Shown one piece after another: positions 1-8,611 of a DNA stretch of 64,000 nt (positions are counted from its first letter, which is position 1; every line of letters starts with the position of its first letter). The stretch covers positions 1 through 64,000 of the forward strand of contig CAKTCT010000002.1 in NCBI GenBank assembly GCA_934539585.1, written 5' to 3'. A program made the translations under genes and the position numbers. A model generated the notes under the pieces. It was not told where the DNA came from, searched no databases, and worked only from the letters and a program-made list of their open reading frames with translations. The DNA comes from an uncultured Oscillospiraceae bacterium. Its GTDB lineage: Bacteria > Bacillota > Clostridia > Oscillospirales > Ruminococcaceae.

Positions 1-181
1 GATTTCGGACCGGCACAGCGTGGAGATTTTCGCCGACGGAGGCCGGGGCTATCTGGTCGAGGCGGAGGAAGCCGGGTTATGGGACCCGAATCTGCCGTGG
101 CTGGTGGTGGCGGCGGACGGGGAGTACCGGGTGGAGGAAGTAGAGCTTTGTCCCATGGGGTCTATCTGGGAGAATTGCTGA
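1..181 (+). CDS. GH32 family fructosidase (levanase/sucrose hydrolase type), C-terminal fragment
   Basis: Only the last 59 residues lie in the window; the reading frame starts at base 2 and ends at TGA 179-181. The peptide begins ISDRHSVEIFADGGRG, which matches the start of the C-terminal beta-sandwich typical of GH32 enzymes (a D-x-x-S-V-E-[IV]-F-A signature). GH32 enzymes hydrolyse beta-fructosidic bonds in sucrose, inulin or levan. The catalytic five-bladed propeller lies upstream of the window, so substrate and localisation cannot be judged. It is followed by repetitive non-coding DNA and then by a phosphodiesterase gene in the same direction. The family call rests on this short motif only. 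Confidence 0.6.
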   Translation, partial: ISDRHSVEIFADGGRGYLVEAEEAGLWDPNLPWLVVAADGEYRVEEVELCPMGSIWENC

Positions 182-506
182 GCGGGCTTTTTCCGGAGCT
201 GCGGGGCTTGGGGCCGGCGTTCCGGTCTTGATGGGCGGGATGGCGGCGGATTTGCGAGGTTCGCGGCGGCGGAAGGAATTGCATAGGCGTTTCCGGAAGC
301 GGCGGAGCTTTGGAACGGCGCTCCGGCCTTGTTTGGGGCGGGATGGCGCGGCGCGCGGCGCGGATGAGTTTGGCGGCTGCGGAAGCGTTATGCCGGTCCC
401 GGGCGGGTTGGTGGCTGCTGGGGCGGGAGGATTTTTCCGGCGCTGGCGGGCCGCGGGGCCGGTTGGCAGGAATTTTTTACTGGACAACGAAAGAAGGAGA
501 AACGAT
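182..506. repeat. Very GC-rich intergenic region with decayed tandem repeats
   Basis: No convincing gene is present. A block of about 100 bp beginning near the GH32 stop codon (GAATTGC, then TTTCCGG about 12-15 bp on, then GGGCGGGATGGCG) recurs in degenerate form: near 171-245 and again near 274-349, with a third weak TTTTTCCGG echo near 432. The copies differ by many substitutions and small indels. The region ends in a good ribosome binding site (AAGGAGA, 494-500) for the next gene. Open frames crossing it are artefacts of high GC. Confidence 0.45.
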
Positions 507-1256
507 ATGTTCTGGAATCAATCGGAAGAAAACATCTGGATCGTGGGACACAGGGGTGTGAAGGCCATCCGGCCGGAGAACACCCTGATCTCCTTCCAGA
601 AGGCCATCGAGCTGGGGCTGGACGGGCTGGAAACCGACGTCCACATGACCACCGACGGGCAGCTGGTGCTCCACCACGACGACGAGCTGGACCGGACCAC
701 TGACGGCACCGGCAAAATCGAGAGTTACAGCTTCGCGGAGCTGCGGAAGCTGGACGCTGGGGTCCGGTTCTCGCCGGAGTACGCGGGACAGCGGATCCCG
801 CGGCTGGAGGAGCTTCTGGAAATGGTGGAGGACCCGGACTTTTTCCTGAATATTGAGATGAAGGACTACCGGCCCGAGGCGCTGCGGAAGACCATTGAGA
901 CCATGGAGCGGTACGGGTTCCACGACCGGTACGTCATCGCCAGCTTTGACGCCAACGTCACCACCCTGGCTCACAAGGAGTACGGCGTCAAGACCCAGGG
1001 GTTCCCGCTGTACATGGTGCAGAACGTCAAAGAGGACACCGAGAGCCACTACTACGCCAGCGGCATCTACCGGGGGGACCTGAATCCCCAGTGGGTGGAG
1101 GACTACAAGAAAAAGGGCATCGACCCCTGGTGCTGGTGCACCGACACCGAGGAGGAAGTCCGGTCGGTGATCATCAAGGGGGTCACATTGGTAACGGTAA
1201 ACGATCCCTACGCGGCGCTGAAGGTGCTGCGGGGGAAATATCTGAAAGGAGAATAA
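507..1256 (+). CDS. Glycerophosphodiester phosphodiesterase (GDPD family)
   Basis: A 249-residue protein that would hydrolyse glycerophosphodiesters to glycerol 3-phosphate and an alcohol. The N-terminus has the family signature VGHRGVKAIRPENT (HRG...PENT, catalytic His and metal-site Glu), followed by GLETDVHMTTDGQLVLHHD (the ExD metal ligands and second catalytic His) and FFLNIEMKDY (the N-x-E-x-K element). There is no signal peptide, so it is cytosolic, like UgpQ. The ATG at 507 is chosen because AAGGAGA precedes it; the frame is open further upstream through the repeat region but has no ribosome site there. It sits 3 bp before the SGNH esterase and probably forms an operon with it. Confidence 0.9.
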   Translation: MFWNQSEENIWIVGHRGVKAIRPENTLISFQKAIELGLDGLETDVHMTTDGQLVLHHDDELDRTTDGTGKIESYSFAELRKLDAGVRFSPEYAGQRIPRLEELLEMVEDPDFFLNIEMKDYRPEALRKTIETMERYGFHDRYVIASFDANVTTLAHKEYGVKTQGFPLYMVQNVKEDTESHYYASGIYRGDLNPQWVEDYKKKGIDPWCWCTDTEEEVRSVIIKGVTLVTVNDPYAALKVLRGKYLKGE

Positions 1257-1259
1257 AAT

Positions 1260-1889
1260 ATGAAAACCATTATGTTCCAGGGAGATTCCATCACCGACGG
1301 GGGAAGATACAAGGACCAGCCCACCCATCTGGGGGCCGGGTATCCTTGTCTGGTCAGCTCCAAGCTGGGGCGGGCCTATCCGGAGCAGTATAACTTTGTC
1401 AACCGGGCCATCAGCGGCAACAAGGTCACGGACCTTATCGGCCGGTGGAAACGAGACTGCCTCAACATGAAGCCCGACTACCTGACCATTCTGGTGGGGG
1501 TCAACGACGTGTGGCACGAGCTGGTGTATCACGACGGCACCGACACCGGGACCTTCAAGAAGGTCTACGACATTCTGCTGGAGAACACCCGGAAGGCGCT
1601 GCCGGACACGGAGATCGTCCTCATGGAGCCCTATGTGCTGGAGGACGCCATGGAGGAATCCCAGCGGGAGGTCTTTAAAAACGACGTGGCCGCCAAGCGG
1701 CAGGCGGTGCGGGAGCTGGCTGAGAAATACGGGCTGGCGACCATCCCCCTCCAGGACATTCTCAACGAGGCGCTGAAAGAGGCTCCGGCCACCTACTGGA
1801 CCGTGGAGGGCGTACACCCCACCTGGGCCGGGCACCAGATCATCTGCGATGCGTGGGTGGAGACCTTCAAGCAGCGGATGGGCTTATGA
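1260..1889 (+). CDS. SGNH/GDSL hydrolase (lipase/acylhydrolase or carbohydrate esterase)
   Basis: A 209-residue single-domain esterase. Block I is GDSITDGGR near the N-terminus (nucleophile Ser), the oxyanion Gly/Asn are in NRAISGNKV and VGVNDVWHE, and block V GVHPTWAGH supplies the Asp/His-type pair near the C-terminus. The family removes acyl groups from lipids or sugars; its place between a phosphodiesterase and a beta-galactosidase remnant suggests deacylation of glycans, which is inference. No signal peptide. The start has AAAGGAG (1245-1251) in front. The stop overlaps the ATG of the next frame by four bases (ATGA), which indicates translational coupling. Confidence 0.88.
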   Translation: MKTIMFQGDSITDGGRYKDQPTHLGAGYPCLVSSKLGRAYPEQYNFVNRAISGNKVTDLIGRWKRDCLNMKPDYLTILVGVNDVWHELVYHDGTDTGTFKKVYDILLENTRKALPDTEIVLMEPYVLEDAMEESQREVFKNDVAAKRQAVRELAEKYGLATIPLQDILNEALKEAPATYWTVEGVHPTWAGHQIICDAWVETFKQRMGL

Positions 1890-3229
1890 GCGGAAACATG
1901 AGAATCTACGAAAACCCCCAGAAAACCAGTGAAAATCGGCTGCCCCCCCGGAGCGTGTACATTCCGGGGGGGATTTCCCGATATCAGAGCCTCAACGGGG
2001 TCTGGGACTTTGCTTATTTTGAACGGGACGTGGACGTTCCGGAGAAAATTGAGGCGTGGGGCTCCATTGCGGTGCCCTCCTGCTGGCAGCTGATGGGGTA
2101 CGGGAGTCCCAACTACTCCAACGTGAACTACCCTTATCCCTGCGACCCGCCCTATGTCCCCGACGACAACCCCTGCGGGGTGTACCGGCGGGAATTTGAG
2201 CTTCCGGAGAAGTGGGGGAGGGTGTATTTTGTCTTTGAGGGAGTGGCTTCCTGCGCGTTTCTGTATCTGAACGGCCGGTACGCGGGGTTCACCCAGGGGA
2301 GCCATTTACAGGCGGAATTCGACATCACGGACCTGGTGGAGCAGGGGCGGAACACGGTGGAGGTCCGGGTGCTGAAATGGTGCTGCGGAAGCTATCTGGA
2401 GGACCAGGACTGCTTCCGGTACAGCGGGATTTTCCGGGACTGCTATCTGCTCCAGCGGCCTGCGGGGCACATCGGGGACGTGGAGATGATCCCCTCCGAG
2501 CGGGAGATCACCGTGAAAATCCAGGGGACGGCGGCCATCCGGATTCTGGACGGGGAGAAGGTGCTGGTGGAGAGCGTCTTTACCGACTGCTTTTCCTACG
2601 CGCCGGAGGCTCCGGTGCTGTGGAACGCGGAGAAGCCCCATCTGTACACCGTGGAGCTGGAGCGGGACGGGGAGCTCATCACCCGGAAGGCGGGGCTGCG
2701 GAGCATCTCCATCTCCCAGGAGTATGAGCTGCTCATCAACGGGGCGCCGGTGAAGCTCCACGGGGTCAACCACCACGACACCGGCAAGTACCGGGGATGG
2801 TGCCAGTCCGGGGAGGAGCTGCGCCGGGATTTGACCCTGATGAAGGAGCTGAACATCAACTGCGTGCGGACCTCCCATTATCCGCCGCCGCCCGGGTTTC
2901 TGGAGCTCTGCGACGAGCTGGGGCTTTATGTGGTGCTGGAAACGGACATCGAGACCCACGGGTTCATGTACCGGTTCGGCAACGAGGCGGGGAAGGGCAA
3001 TCTCTGGAGAAGAACCGGAAAAGCGGCATCGGCTTCAAGGAGTATTTGCAGCTCATCGGGGTGTATGAGGAGTATCTGGCCCGGGTGTATGAGACCATGG
3101 ACCCTTCGGCGGCCAAGGGGATTCCCCTCCTTGCCTATGAGGGGCCGTCCTACACCATGGCGGGGGTGGAAAAGCGGGTGGAGGTCCTGCTGGAAAACTA
3201 CGGCCGGGTGGCGGAGTTTTACCGCGTGA
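1886..3229 (+). pseudogene. Beta-galactosidase (GH2, LacZ-like) N-terminal remnant, broken near 2970-3000
   Basis: The first about 360 codons read as a normal GH2 enzyme: sugar-binding jelly roll (SLNGVWDF, VPSCWQ, GVYRREFELP), a beta-sandwich, and the start of the TIM barrel (VNHHDTGKYRG, CVRTSHYPPPPGFLELCDELG, ETDIETHGF). The sequence then leaves the family just before the acid/base region and never reaches the nucleophile. From about 3000 another frame encodes the end of an AraC regulator, so this frame runs on as nonsense to TGA at 3229. LacZ-type GH2 proteins are about 1000 residues, so roughly two thirds are missing and the product cannot be catalytic. The ATG at 1886 overlaps the esterase stop. 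Either a deletion joined two genes or two contigs were wrongly joined. Confidence 0.8.
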
Positions 3230-3570
3230 ACTCCCACACCGACACGGTGGAGGAGATCATGGCCTACATCGAGGAGAATCTGGACCGGGACATCGGCCTG
3301 GAGGACGTGGCGGCGGCGGTGAATCTGACGCCCAACTACATCACCAAGTACTTCAAGAGCAAAAGCGGCATCAATTTCAAGAACTTCCTGACCATGAAGC
3401 GGTTGGAACGGGCCAAGGAGCTGCTGGTGGAAACGGACCTGACGGTGAAGGACATCGCCGAGCGGTGCGGCTACAACAGCTCCAAGCAGCTCATCGTCAA
3501 CTTTACCAAGGATACCGGCCTTTCCCCCACAGAGTACCGGAAGCGCTCCGGAGAGGACCGGCAGGCATAA
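3001..3570 (+). pseudogene. AraC-family regulator, C-terminal remnant
   Basis: From about 3001 the frame encodes about 190 residues ending in a full AraC DNA-binding domain: two helix-turn-helix units (IGLEDVAAAVNLTPNYITKY and LTVKDIAERCGYNSSKQ) and the C-terminal FTKDTGLSPTEYRK signature. The upstream part (KEYLQLIGVYEEYLARVYE) resembles the linker before the HTH in sensor-type AraC proteins. No good start codon with a ribosome binding site is present; the first in-frame ATG (in ETMDPSA) is internal. The N-terminal sensor is absent and is replaced, in another frame, by the GH2 fragment. It is therefore a fragment, not a gene. Confidence 0.75.
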
Positions 3571-3582
3571 AACAAAACAACA

Positions 3583-3612
3583 GCCCCGCTGCGGAATCCA
3601 CCGCAGCGGGGC
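3583..3612. terminator. Intrinsic terminator, probably bidirectional
   Basis: A 12-bp GC-rich stem (GCCCCGCTGCGG with its complement) around a 6-base loop lies between the converging AraC remnant and tatD. Read on the minus strand it is followed by TGTTGTTTTGTTTT, which suits termination of the metG-tatD transcript. Confidence 0.75.
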
Positions 3613-3621
3613 CTCTCATAT

Positions 3622-4395
3622 TCAGGGAAGGGTGATACCGAACAAGGACAGAGTGTTTTCCCGGGCGGCGTCCACCAAAGCTTGGACAGGGACGCCTTTG
3701 ATCTCTGCGGCACGCTCCGCCGTGTGGGCGATCATGGGGGACCAGCACCGCTTTCCCCGGTAGGGGGTGGGGGCCATGTAGGGGCAGTCGGTCTCTAAAA
3801 GCAGCCGGTCCAGAGGGACGGCGGCACAGGCTTCCACGGGCTTCCGAGCGTTTTTGAAGGTGAGGACCCCGGTAAAGCCGATGTGCAGCCCCAGCTTCAG
3901 CACTTCCCGGGCGGTCTCCGCAGAGCCGGAAAAGCAGTGCATGACGCCTTTCACCGGGTGGGATTTCAGGATGGTCAGGGCGTCCTCGGAGGCATCCCGG
4001 ACGTGGAGGATCACCGGCTTCCGGAGCTCCCGAGCCAGCTCCAGCTGCTCGATGAGGACCCGTTTCTGGGTGTCGTGGTCCGGCTCCGGCCAGTAGTAGT
4101 CCAGACCGATCTCGCCGATGGCCACCACCTTGGGGTGGGTAAGGAGCCGGCGGAGCTCCGCCATGCCTTCATCGGTGCGGAGGGCGGCCTGCTCCGGGTG
4201 GTAGCCCACGGCGGCCCAGATATAGGGGTACTTTTCCGCCAGGGCCACCGCTTTCCGGGAGGATTCCAGGTCGCAGCCCACGTCGATGACGCCGCAGACC
4301 CCCTGCTCCGGCAGGGAGGCGAGGAGGGCGTCCCGGTCCTCGTCGAACCGGGCGTCGTCATAGTGGGCGTGGGAGTCGAAAATGCCGTGAATCAA
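3622..4395 (-). CDS. tatD: TatD-family metal-dependent DNase
   Basis: About 257 residues, TIM-barrel amidohydrolase fold. Visible metal-site motifs are IFDSHAHYDD at the N-terminus (HxH), GEIGLDYYW (Glu), VILHVRDA and MHCFSG (His), and LLLETDCPY (Asp). Members are Mg-dependent 3'-5' exonucleases active in DNA repair. The gene follows metG directly; tatD next to metG is a common Firmicutes arrangement. Two starts are possible: GTG at 4404, which has no clear ribosome site, and TTG at 4395, preceded by GAGGTGA at a good distance. The TTG start gives MIHGIFDSHAH, close to the usual N-terminus of the family, and is used here. Confidence 0.9.
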   Translation of the reverse strand: MIHGIFDSHAHYDDARFDEDRDALLASLPEQGVCGVIDVGCDLESSRKAVALAEKYPYIWAAVGYHPEQAALRTDEGMAELRRLLTHPKVVAIGEIGLDYYWPEPDHDTQKRVLIEQLELARELRKPVILHVRDASEDALTILKSHPVKGVMHCFSGSAETAREVLKLGLHIGFTGVLTFKNARKPVEACAAVPLDRLLLETDCPYMAPTPYRGKRCWSPMIAHTAERAAEIKGVPVQALVDAARENTLSLFGITLP

Positions 4396-4405
4396 GGGGC
4401 TCACC

Positions 4406-6373
4406 TCAGTGAATCCGGCTGCCGGCGGGGACGGAGGGGTCTACAAAGAGCACCTTCACGTCGTCCTCGGAGCAGTCGGCGGCCAGGATCATGCCGTTGC
4501 TCATCTCGCCGCAGAGCTTGGCGGGCTTCAGGTTGGAGACCAGGACGATCTTCTTGCCCACCAGGTCCTCGGGGGCGTACCACTGGGAGATGCCGGAGAG
4601 GACCTGCCGCTGGCCGTCGCCGTCGTTTACGGTCAGCTTCAGGAGCTTTTTGGACTTTTTCATCTTCTCGCAGGTGAGGATTTCGGCCACCCGGAGCTCC
4701 ACTTTGGAGAAGTCCTCGATGCCGATCTGGGCGACGCCTTCGGGGGCATCCTTCTTTTCAGCGGGGGCGTTTTTGGCGGCTTCGGCCTTGGCGGCGGCGA
4801 TCTGGGGCTCCACGATCTCCTTGTTGATCCGCTCCATCATCTTTGCTTCGTCGATCCGGGCGAACAGGGCCTTGGCCTCGCCCACCTTCCGGGCGGGGGC
4901 AGAGCCGAACTCCTTGAGGGAGTCCAGGTCCGCGGCGGGGGAGCCGATCTGCTCTATAATGGCGGCGGCGGTGTCCGGCAGGAAGGGGGTCAGTAGGACG
5001 CCGATGAAGCGGATGGCCTCCATGAGGTTGGAGAGGACGGCTTTCAGCCGGGGGAGGGAGGCTTCGTCCTTGGCCAGGACCCAGGGGGCCGTCTCGTCGA
5101 TATACTTGTTGGAGCGCTGGGCCAGGGCGATGATCTTCTGGAGGGCGTCGGCGGTGCGGTATTCCTCCATGGCGGAGAGAACACCGGAAACGGCGGAGAG
5201 GGCGGTGTCCTTCAGGTCCTGGTCCAGGGGGTCGGCGGTGGAAGCAGCGTCGATCTCGCCGCCGAAGTATTTATTGGCCATGGCGACGGTGCGGTTGACC
5301 AGGTTGCCCAGGGTGTTGGCCAGCTCGGCGTTATACTTGGTGATGAAGGCTTCGTAGGTGATGCTGCCGTCCTGGGCGTAGGGCATGGCGGAGAGCATAT
5401 AGTAGCGGACGGCGTCCACGCCGAAAAGGCGGACCATGTCGTCGGCGTAAATGACGTTTCCTTTGGATTTGCTCATTTTATCGGCGGCGAAAAGCATCCA
5501 CGGGTGGCCGAAGACCTGCTTGGGCAGGGGCAGTCCCATGCTCATGAGGAAGATGGGCCAGTAGATGGTGTGGAACCGGAGGATGTCCTTGCCGATGACG
5601 TGGACGTCGGCGGGCCAGTATTTGGCGAAGTTCTCGCCGCTGCCGTCGGGGTCGTAGCCCAGGGCGGTGATATAGTTGTTCAGGGCGTCCAGCCAGACGT
5701 AGATCACGTGGCGGTCGTCGAAGCTCACGGGGATGCCCCATCTGAAGGAGGTCCGGGAGACGCAGAGGTCCTGGAGGCCGGGCTTCAGGAAGTTGTTGAC
5801 CATTTCCTTTTTCCGGGACTCGGGAACGATGAAGTCGGGGTGCTCGTCCAGGTACTGCATCAGCTTGTCCTGGTATTTGCTCATGCGGAAGAAGTAGGCT
5901 TCCTCCTTGGCTTCCTTGACGGGGCGGCCGCAGTCGGGACAGCAGCCGTCCTTCAGCTGGCTTTCGGTCCAGAAGGACTCGCAGGGGGTGCAGTACATGC
6001 CGCTGTACTCGCTTTTGTAGATGTCGCCCTGGTCGTACATCCTCTTGAAGATCTTCTGGACGGCTTTTTCGTGGTAGTCATCGGTGGTGCGGATGAAGTG
6101 GTCGTAGCTGGTGTTCATCACGTCCCAGATGCTGCGGATCTCGCCTGCCACCTTGTCCACGTACTCCTTGGGGGAGATGCCGGCGGCTTTGGCGTACTCC
6201 TCGATCTTCTGGCCGTGCTCGTCGGTGCCGGTGCAGAAGAAGACGTCGTAGCCCTGCATCCGTTTCAAGCGGGCGATGGCGTCGGTGAGGACGATCTCAT
6301 AGGTGTTGCCGATGTGGGGCTTCCGCGACGCGTAGGCGATGGCGGTGGTAATGTAGAAGGTTTTCTTGTCCAT
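4406..6373 (-). CDS. metG: Methionyl-tRNA synthetase
   Basis: 655 residues, full length for the MetG form with a C-terminal tRNA-binding domain. It charges tRNA-Met in the cytosol. The class I signature HIGN is at residues 20-23, the CTPC...CCPDCG zinc knuckle at about 125-150, and KMSKS near 300. The last 110 residues (FSKVELRVAEI onward) form the EMAP/Trbp111-type OB fold that aids tRNA binding and dimerisation. AAAGGA precedes the ATG. The gene has a long 5' leader with a T-box riboswitch and is followed at once by tatD, whose expression it would share. Confidence 0.97.
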   Translation of the reverse strand: MDKKTFYITTAIAYASRKPHIGNTYEIVLTDAIARLKRMQGYDVFFCTGTDEHGQKIEEYAKAAGISPKEYVDKVAGEIRSIWDVMNTSYDHFIRTTDDYHEKAVQKIFKRMYDQGDIYKSEYSGMYCTPCESFWTESQLKDGCCPDCGRPVKEAKEEAYFFRMSKYQDKLMQYLDEHPDFIVPESRKKEMVNNFLKPGLQDLCVSRTSFRWGIPVSFDDRHVIYVWLDALNNYITALGYDPDGSGENFAKYWPADVHVIGKDILRFHTIYWPIFLMSMGLPLPKQVFGHPWMLFAADKMSKSKGNVIYADDMVRLFGVDAVRYYMLSAMPYAQDGSITYEAFITKYNAELANTLGNLVNRTVAMANKYFGGEIDAASTADPLDQDLKDTALSAVSGVLSAMEEYRTADALQKIIALAQRSNKYIDETAPWVLAKDEASLPRLKAVLSNLMEAIRFIGVLLTPFLPDTAAAIIEQIGSPAADLDSLKEFGSAPARKVGEAKALFARIDEAKMMERINKEIVEPQIAAAKAEAAKNAPAEKKDAPEGVAQIGIEDFSKVELRVAEILTCEKMKKSKKLLKLTVNDGDGQRQVLSGISQWYAPEDLVGKKIVLVSNLKPAKLCGEMSNGMILAADCSEDDVKVLFVDPSVPAGSRIH

Positions 6374-6437
6374 AATCGATTCCTTTCTATTTCATTGGCC
6401 CGGCTTACCGGGGCCTGATTTACGGGATTCCAACGTC

Positions 6438-6700
6438 AAAAACGCCCCGTCTTGAGCCGGGACCGGCTGAAGACGGGGCGCAGTGCTCCGTGGTACCACT
6501 TCACTTCGTTCCCGGAAAGGGAACCTCTTTTTCGCTGTAACAGGCGAAACCTGTCGCGCCCTCAGCGGGTTTCCGCCTTGAACGCGCCACTCGGGAGCCA
6601 TCTTCCCCGGGTCCGCTCACGTTTCCTTTCCACCGGCCGGAAACTCTCTGTGCTTTGCGGAGACGGGTACTCTTTCCGTCATTGTGTGTGGATATACTCT
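6438..6700 (-). promoter_or_regulatory. T-box riboswitch controlling metG
   Basis: Read on the minus strand the leader contains AGAGAG and GTGAG elements of stem I, a candidate AUG (Met) specifier at 6601-6599, and the T-box core AGTGGTACCACGG around 6500-6488. These are followed by a strong terminator: an 11-bp CGCCCCGTCTT stem (6443-6480) and five U residues. The T-box core can pair with the 5' side of the terminator to form the antiterminator. Known mechanism: uncharged tRNA-Met binds and prevents termination. The exact specifier position is inferred; the T-box core and terminator are directly visible. Confidence 0.92.
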
Positions 6701-6707
6701 TACCAAT

Positions 6708-6736
6708 AGATTACCATATTTTCCGGGGTTTGTCAA
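6708..6736 (-). promoter_or_regulatory. Sigma-A type promoter of the metG leader
   Basis: Minus strand: -35 TTGACA (6736-6731), a 17-bp spacer, -10 TAATCT (6713-6708). It lies just downstream of the cardiolipin synthase stop codon and a few bases upstream of the T-box leader. Confidence 0.75.
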
Positions 6737-6746
6737 CGGAGGAAGC

Positions 6747-8213
6747 TCAAAGAAGGGGGGCGAAAATTTCCAGGACCCGGCGGATCAGGGCCCGGTACCA
6801 GGGGACTTTGCTTTCCCGGATGGGGACAGAGCGGGCGCGGAGCTCCCGGAAGTCCGCCTCCACCTCGTCTACGGCGGCGGTGCGGTGCATCCAGACGCCG
6901 CATTCGCAGAGGAGAAAGAGGCTGCGGAAGTCGAAGTTGGCGCTGCCCACTACGGCGGAGGTTCCGTCGGCGGCGGCGACCTTGGAATGGAGGAATCCCG
7001 GGGCGTATTCGTAAATCTCCACCCCCGCCCGGAGGAGCCGGGGGTAGTTGGCCCGGGTCAGCTCCTGGACCGTCCGGCGGTCGCCGATGCCGGGGGTGAA
7101 AATCTCCACCCGGACGCCGCTGCGGGCGGCCAGGGCCAGGGCTCCGGCGGTTTCCTCGTCCAGGATGAGGTAGGGGGTCTGGATGCGGAGGGTCCGGCGG
7201 GCGGATCGGATCATCTGGAGGTAAACGTCCCGGCTGACGGCTTTCCGGTCCGCCGGGGAGTCCCAGAAGGGGATCACCGTGCCTTCCCCGAAGCCCGGGG
7301 TCCCGGCGGGGGAGGGGGTCTCGCCGTCCCAGAGGGACTGGAACATGGGGCAGAACCCGGCGGCTCCCGGGCCCCGGAGAAGGAGGGCGGCGTCCTTCCA
7401 GTAGCCGTGCTTTTTCCGGACGTTGATATACTCGTCGGCCAGGTTGGCTCCGCCGGTGATAGCGGCGGTCCCGTCGATGATGCAGAGCTTCCGGTGGTCC
7501 CGCCAGGCGCTTCTGGCGCTGGGGTAGGGGCGGAGGGGGTTGAAGCTCCGGACCTGGATGCCCAGCCGCCGCAGCTTCTCCGGGTATCCCGGCGGGAGGG
7601 TCTGGCAGCAGCCCACGGCGTCGTAAAGGAGCCGGATTTCCACCCCCTCCCGGGCCTTTCGGGTCAGGATGGCCAGGAGCTTGTCCCACATCACCCCGGG
7701 CTCCAGGATGAAGTATTCGAGGAAGATGAAGCGGCGGGCTTTTTCCAGCTCCTGGCAGAGGACCCGGAATTTGCTTTCGCCGGGAGTGAGGTAGCGGGTC
7801 TCTGTGGCGGGAAAGGGCGGGAAGGGTCCGGCGGCGGCCAGGCAGGCGGCCATCTGGACCGCGGCGGGGTCCTCCCGGGCGCTTGGGGGAAGGGGAACGG
7901 GGGAGGAGGCCGGCGGTTTTTCCGGGAATTTTTTGGCAGAAAATCCCCGGCGGCTGAACAGGAGGAACAGCAGGCCGCCCACGCCGGGAAGGCCCAGGAT
8001 GGTCAGGGTCCAGAGGAGCTTGTAGGCTCCCACCCCGGGGCCGGTGGCGGCGAAAAGGGCCAGGCCGGTCCGGAGGAGGACGCAGAGCCAGCGAAGCTCG
8101 GGGAACCGGAGCCGGAGCCAGAAAATCCCGGCGGCCAGGGCGGCGGTCTCCAACAGGACCAGGGCCCCGGCCCAGAATGTCCGGGTTCCAAGGAAGCGCA
8201 GAAGTTTTTTCAT
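6747..8213 (-). CDS. cls: Cardiolipin synthase (PLD superfamily)
   Basis: 488 residues, matching ClsA-type enzymes, which condense two phosphatidylglycerols to cardiolipin and glycerol at the inner membrane. Two N-terminal membrane segments are visible (about residues 12-32 and 60-85). The two HKD phosphodiesterase motifs are WRDHRKLCIIDG in the middle and FLHSKVAAADG near the C-terminus, each with the downstream GSANF/GGANL element. A GGAGGG site precedes the ATG. It is transcribed in the same direction as metG, which lies beyond its own promoter. Confidence 0.93.
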   Translation of the reverse strand: MKKLLRFLGTRTFWAGALVLLETAALAAGIFWLRLRFPELRWLCVLLRTGLALFAATGPGVGAYKLLWTLTILGLPGVGGLLFLLFSRRGFSAKKFPEKPPASSPVPLPPSAREDPAAVQMAACLAAAGPFPPFPATETRYLTPGESKFRVLCQELEKARRFIFLEYFILEPGVMWDKLLAILTRKAREGVEIRLLYDAVGCCQTLPPGYPEKLRRLGIQVRSFNPLRPYPSARSAWRDHRKLCIIDGTAAITGGANLADEYINVRKKHGYWKDAALLLRGPGAAGFCPMFQSLWDGETPSPAGTPGFGEGTVIPFWDSPADRKAVSRDVYLQMIRSARRTLRIQTPYLILDEETAGALALAARSGVRVEIFTPGIGDRRTVQELTRANYPRLLRAGVEIYEYAPGFLHSKVAAADGTSAVVGSANFDFRSLFLLCECGVWMHRTAAVDEVEADFRELRARSVPIRESKVPWYRALIRRVLEIFAPLL

Positions 8214-8286
8214 AAGCCCTCCAAATCCACGGGAAATCGCCCATAGCTTGCCCGGAAACGGGCAGAATATGAAGGGCAGAAGAAAA

Positions 8287-8312
8287 TCCCTCCGGCGGCG
8301 GACCGTCGGAGG
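8287..8312 (-). terminator. Probable intrinsic terminator
   Basis: A 7-bp CCCTCCG/CGGAGGG stem lies just downstream of the small gene ending at 8319. On the minus strand it is followed by GATTTTCTTC, a weak U-rich tail. Confidence 0.5.
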
Positions 8313-8318
8313 GCAAGT

Positions 8319-8540
8319 TCACTTCTTGTTTTCGATGTCAAATTCCCGCAGGCGGACGACGTCAGGCTCCGGAAGGTTCCGGACCGGGCGGCCGTTGACC
8401 ATCCGGACCCGATAGCTGGTCAGGGGGAAGGTCTCGAAGGCCGGGGGGACCTGGTCGGTCAGAGGCGGCTTGGCGTAGTTGCCCACCACTTTGGGTCGGC
8501 GGGAATCGGCGGTTCTGTGGGTGCTTTGGTTGGTTTTCAT
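8319..8540 (-). CDS. Small hypothetical protein (73 residues)
   Basis: I do not recognise the family. The ATG at 8540 is chosen because a strong ribosome site (GGGAGGGA) lies about 6 bases upstream; a longer frame to 8615 would overlap trxB. The protein is basic and proline-rich in the first half (MKTNQSTHRTADSRRPK), has no cysteine, signal peptide or membrane segment, and ends in a charged LREFDIENKK. It lies between thioredoxin reductase and cardiolipin synthase on the same strand and has its own terminator-like hairpin. The clear ribosome site is the main evidence that it is translated. Confidence 0.5.
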   Translation of the reverse strand: MKTNQSTHRTADSRRPKVVGNYAKPPLTDQVPPAFETFPLTSYRVRMVNGRPVRNLPEPDVVRLREFDIENKK

Positions 8541-8611
8541 GGGAATCCCTCCCTTGCGGCAGTGGCCGCAGGAATAGGTTGTCCCGGTTCCCGGCGGATA
8601 TCCGGGGGAGG

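Noticed and set aside
228..506. N-terminal extension of the glycerophosphodiesterase
   Set aside because: Arg/Gly-rich translation of repetitive DNA; the HRG motif and ribosome site place the start at 507.
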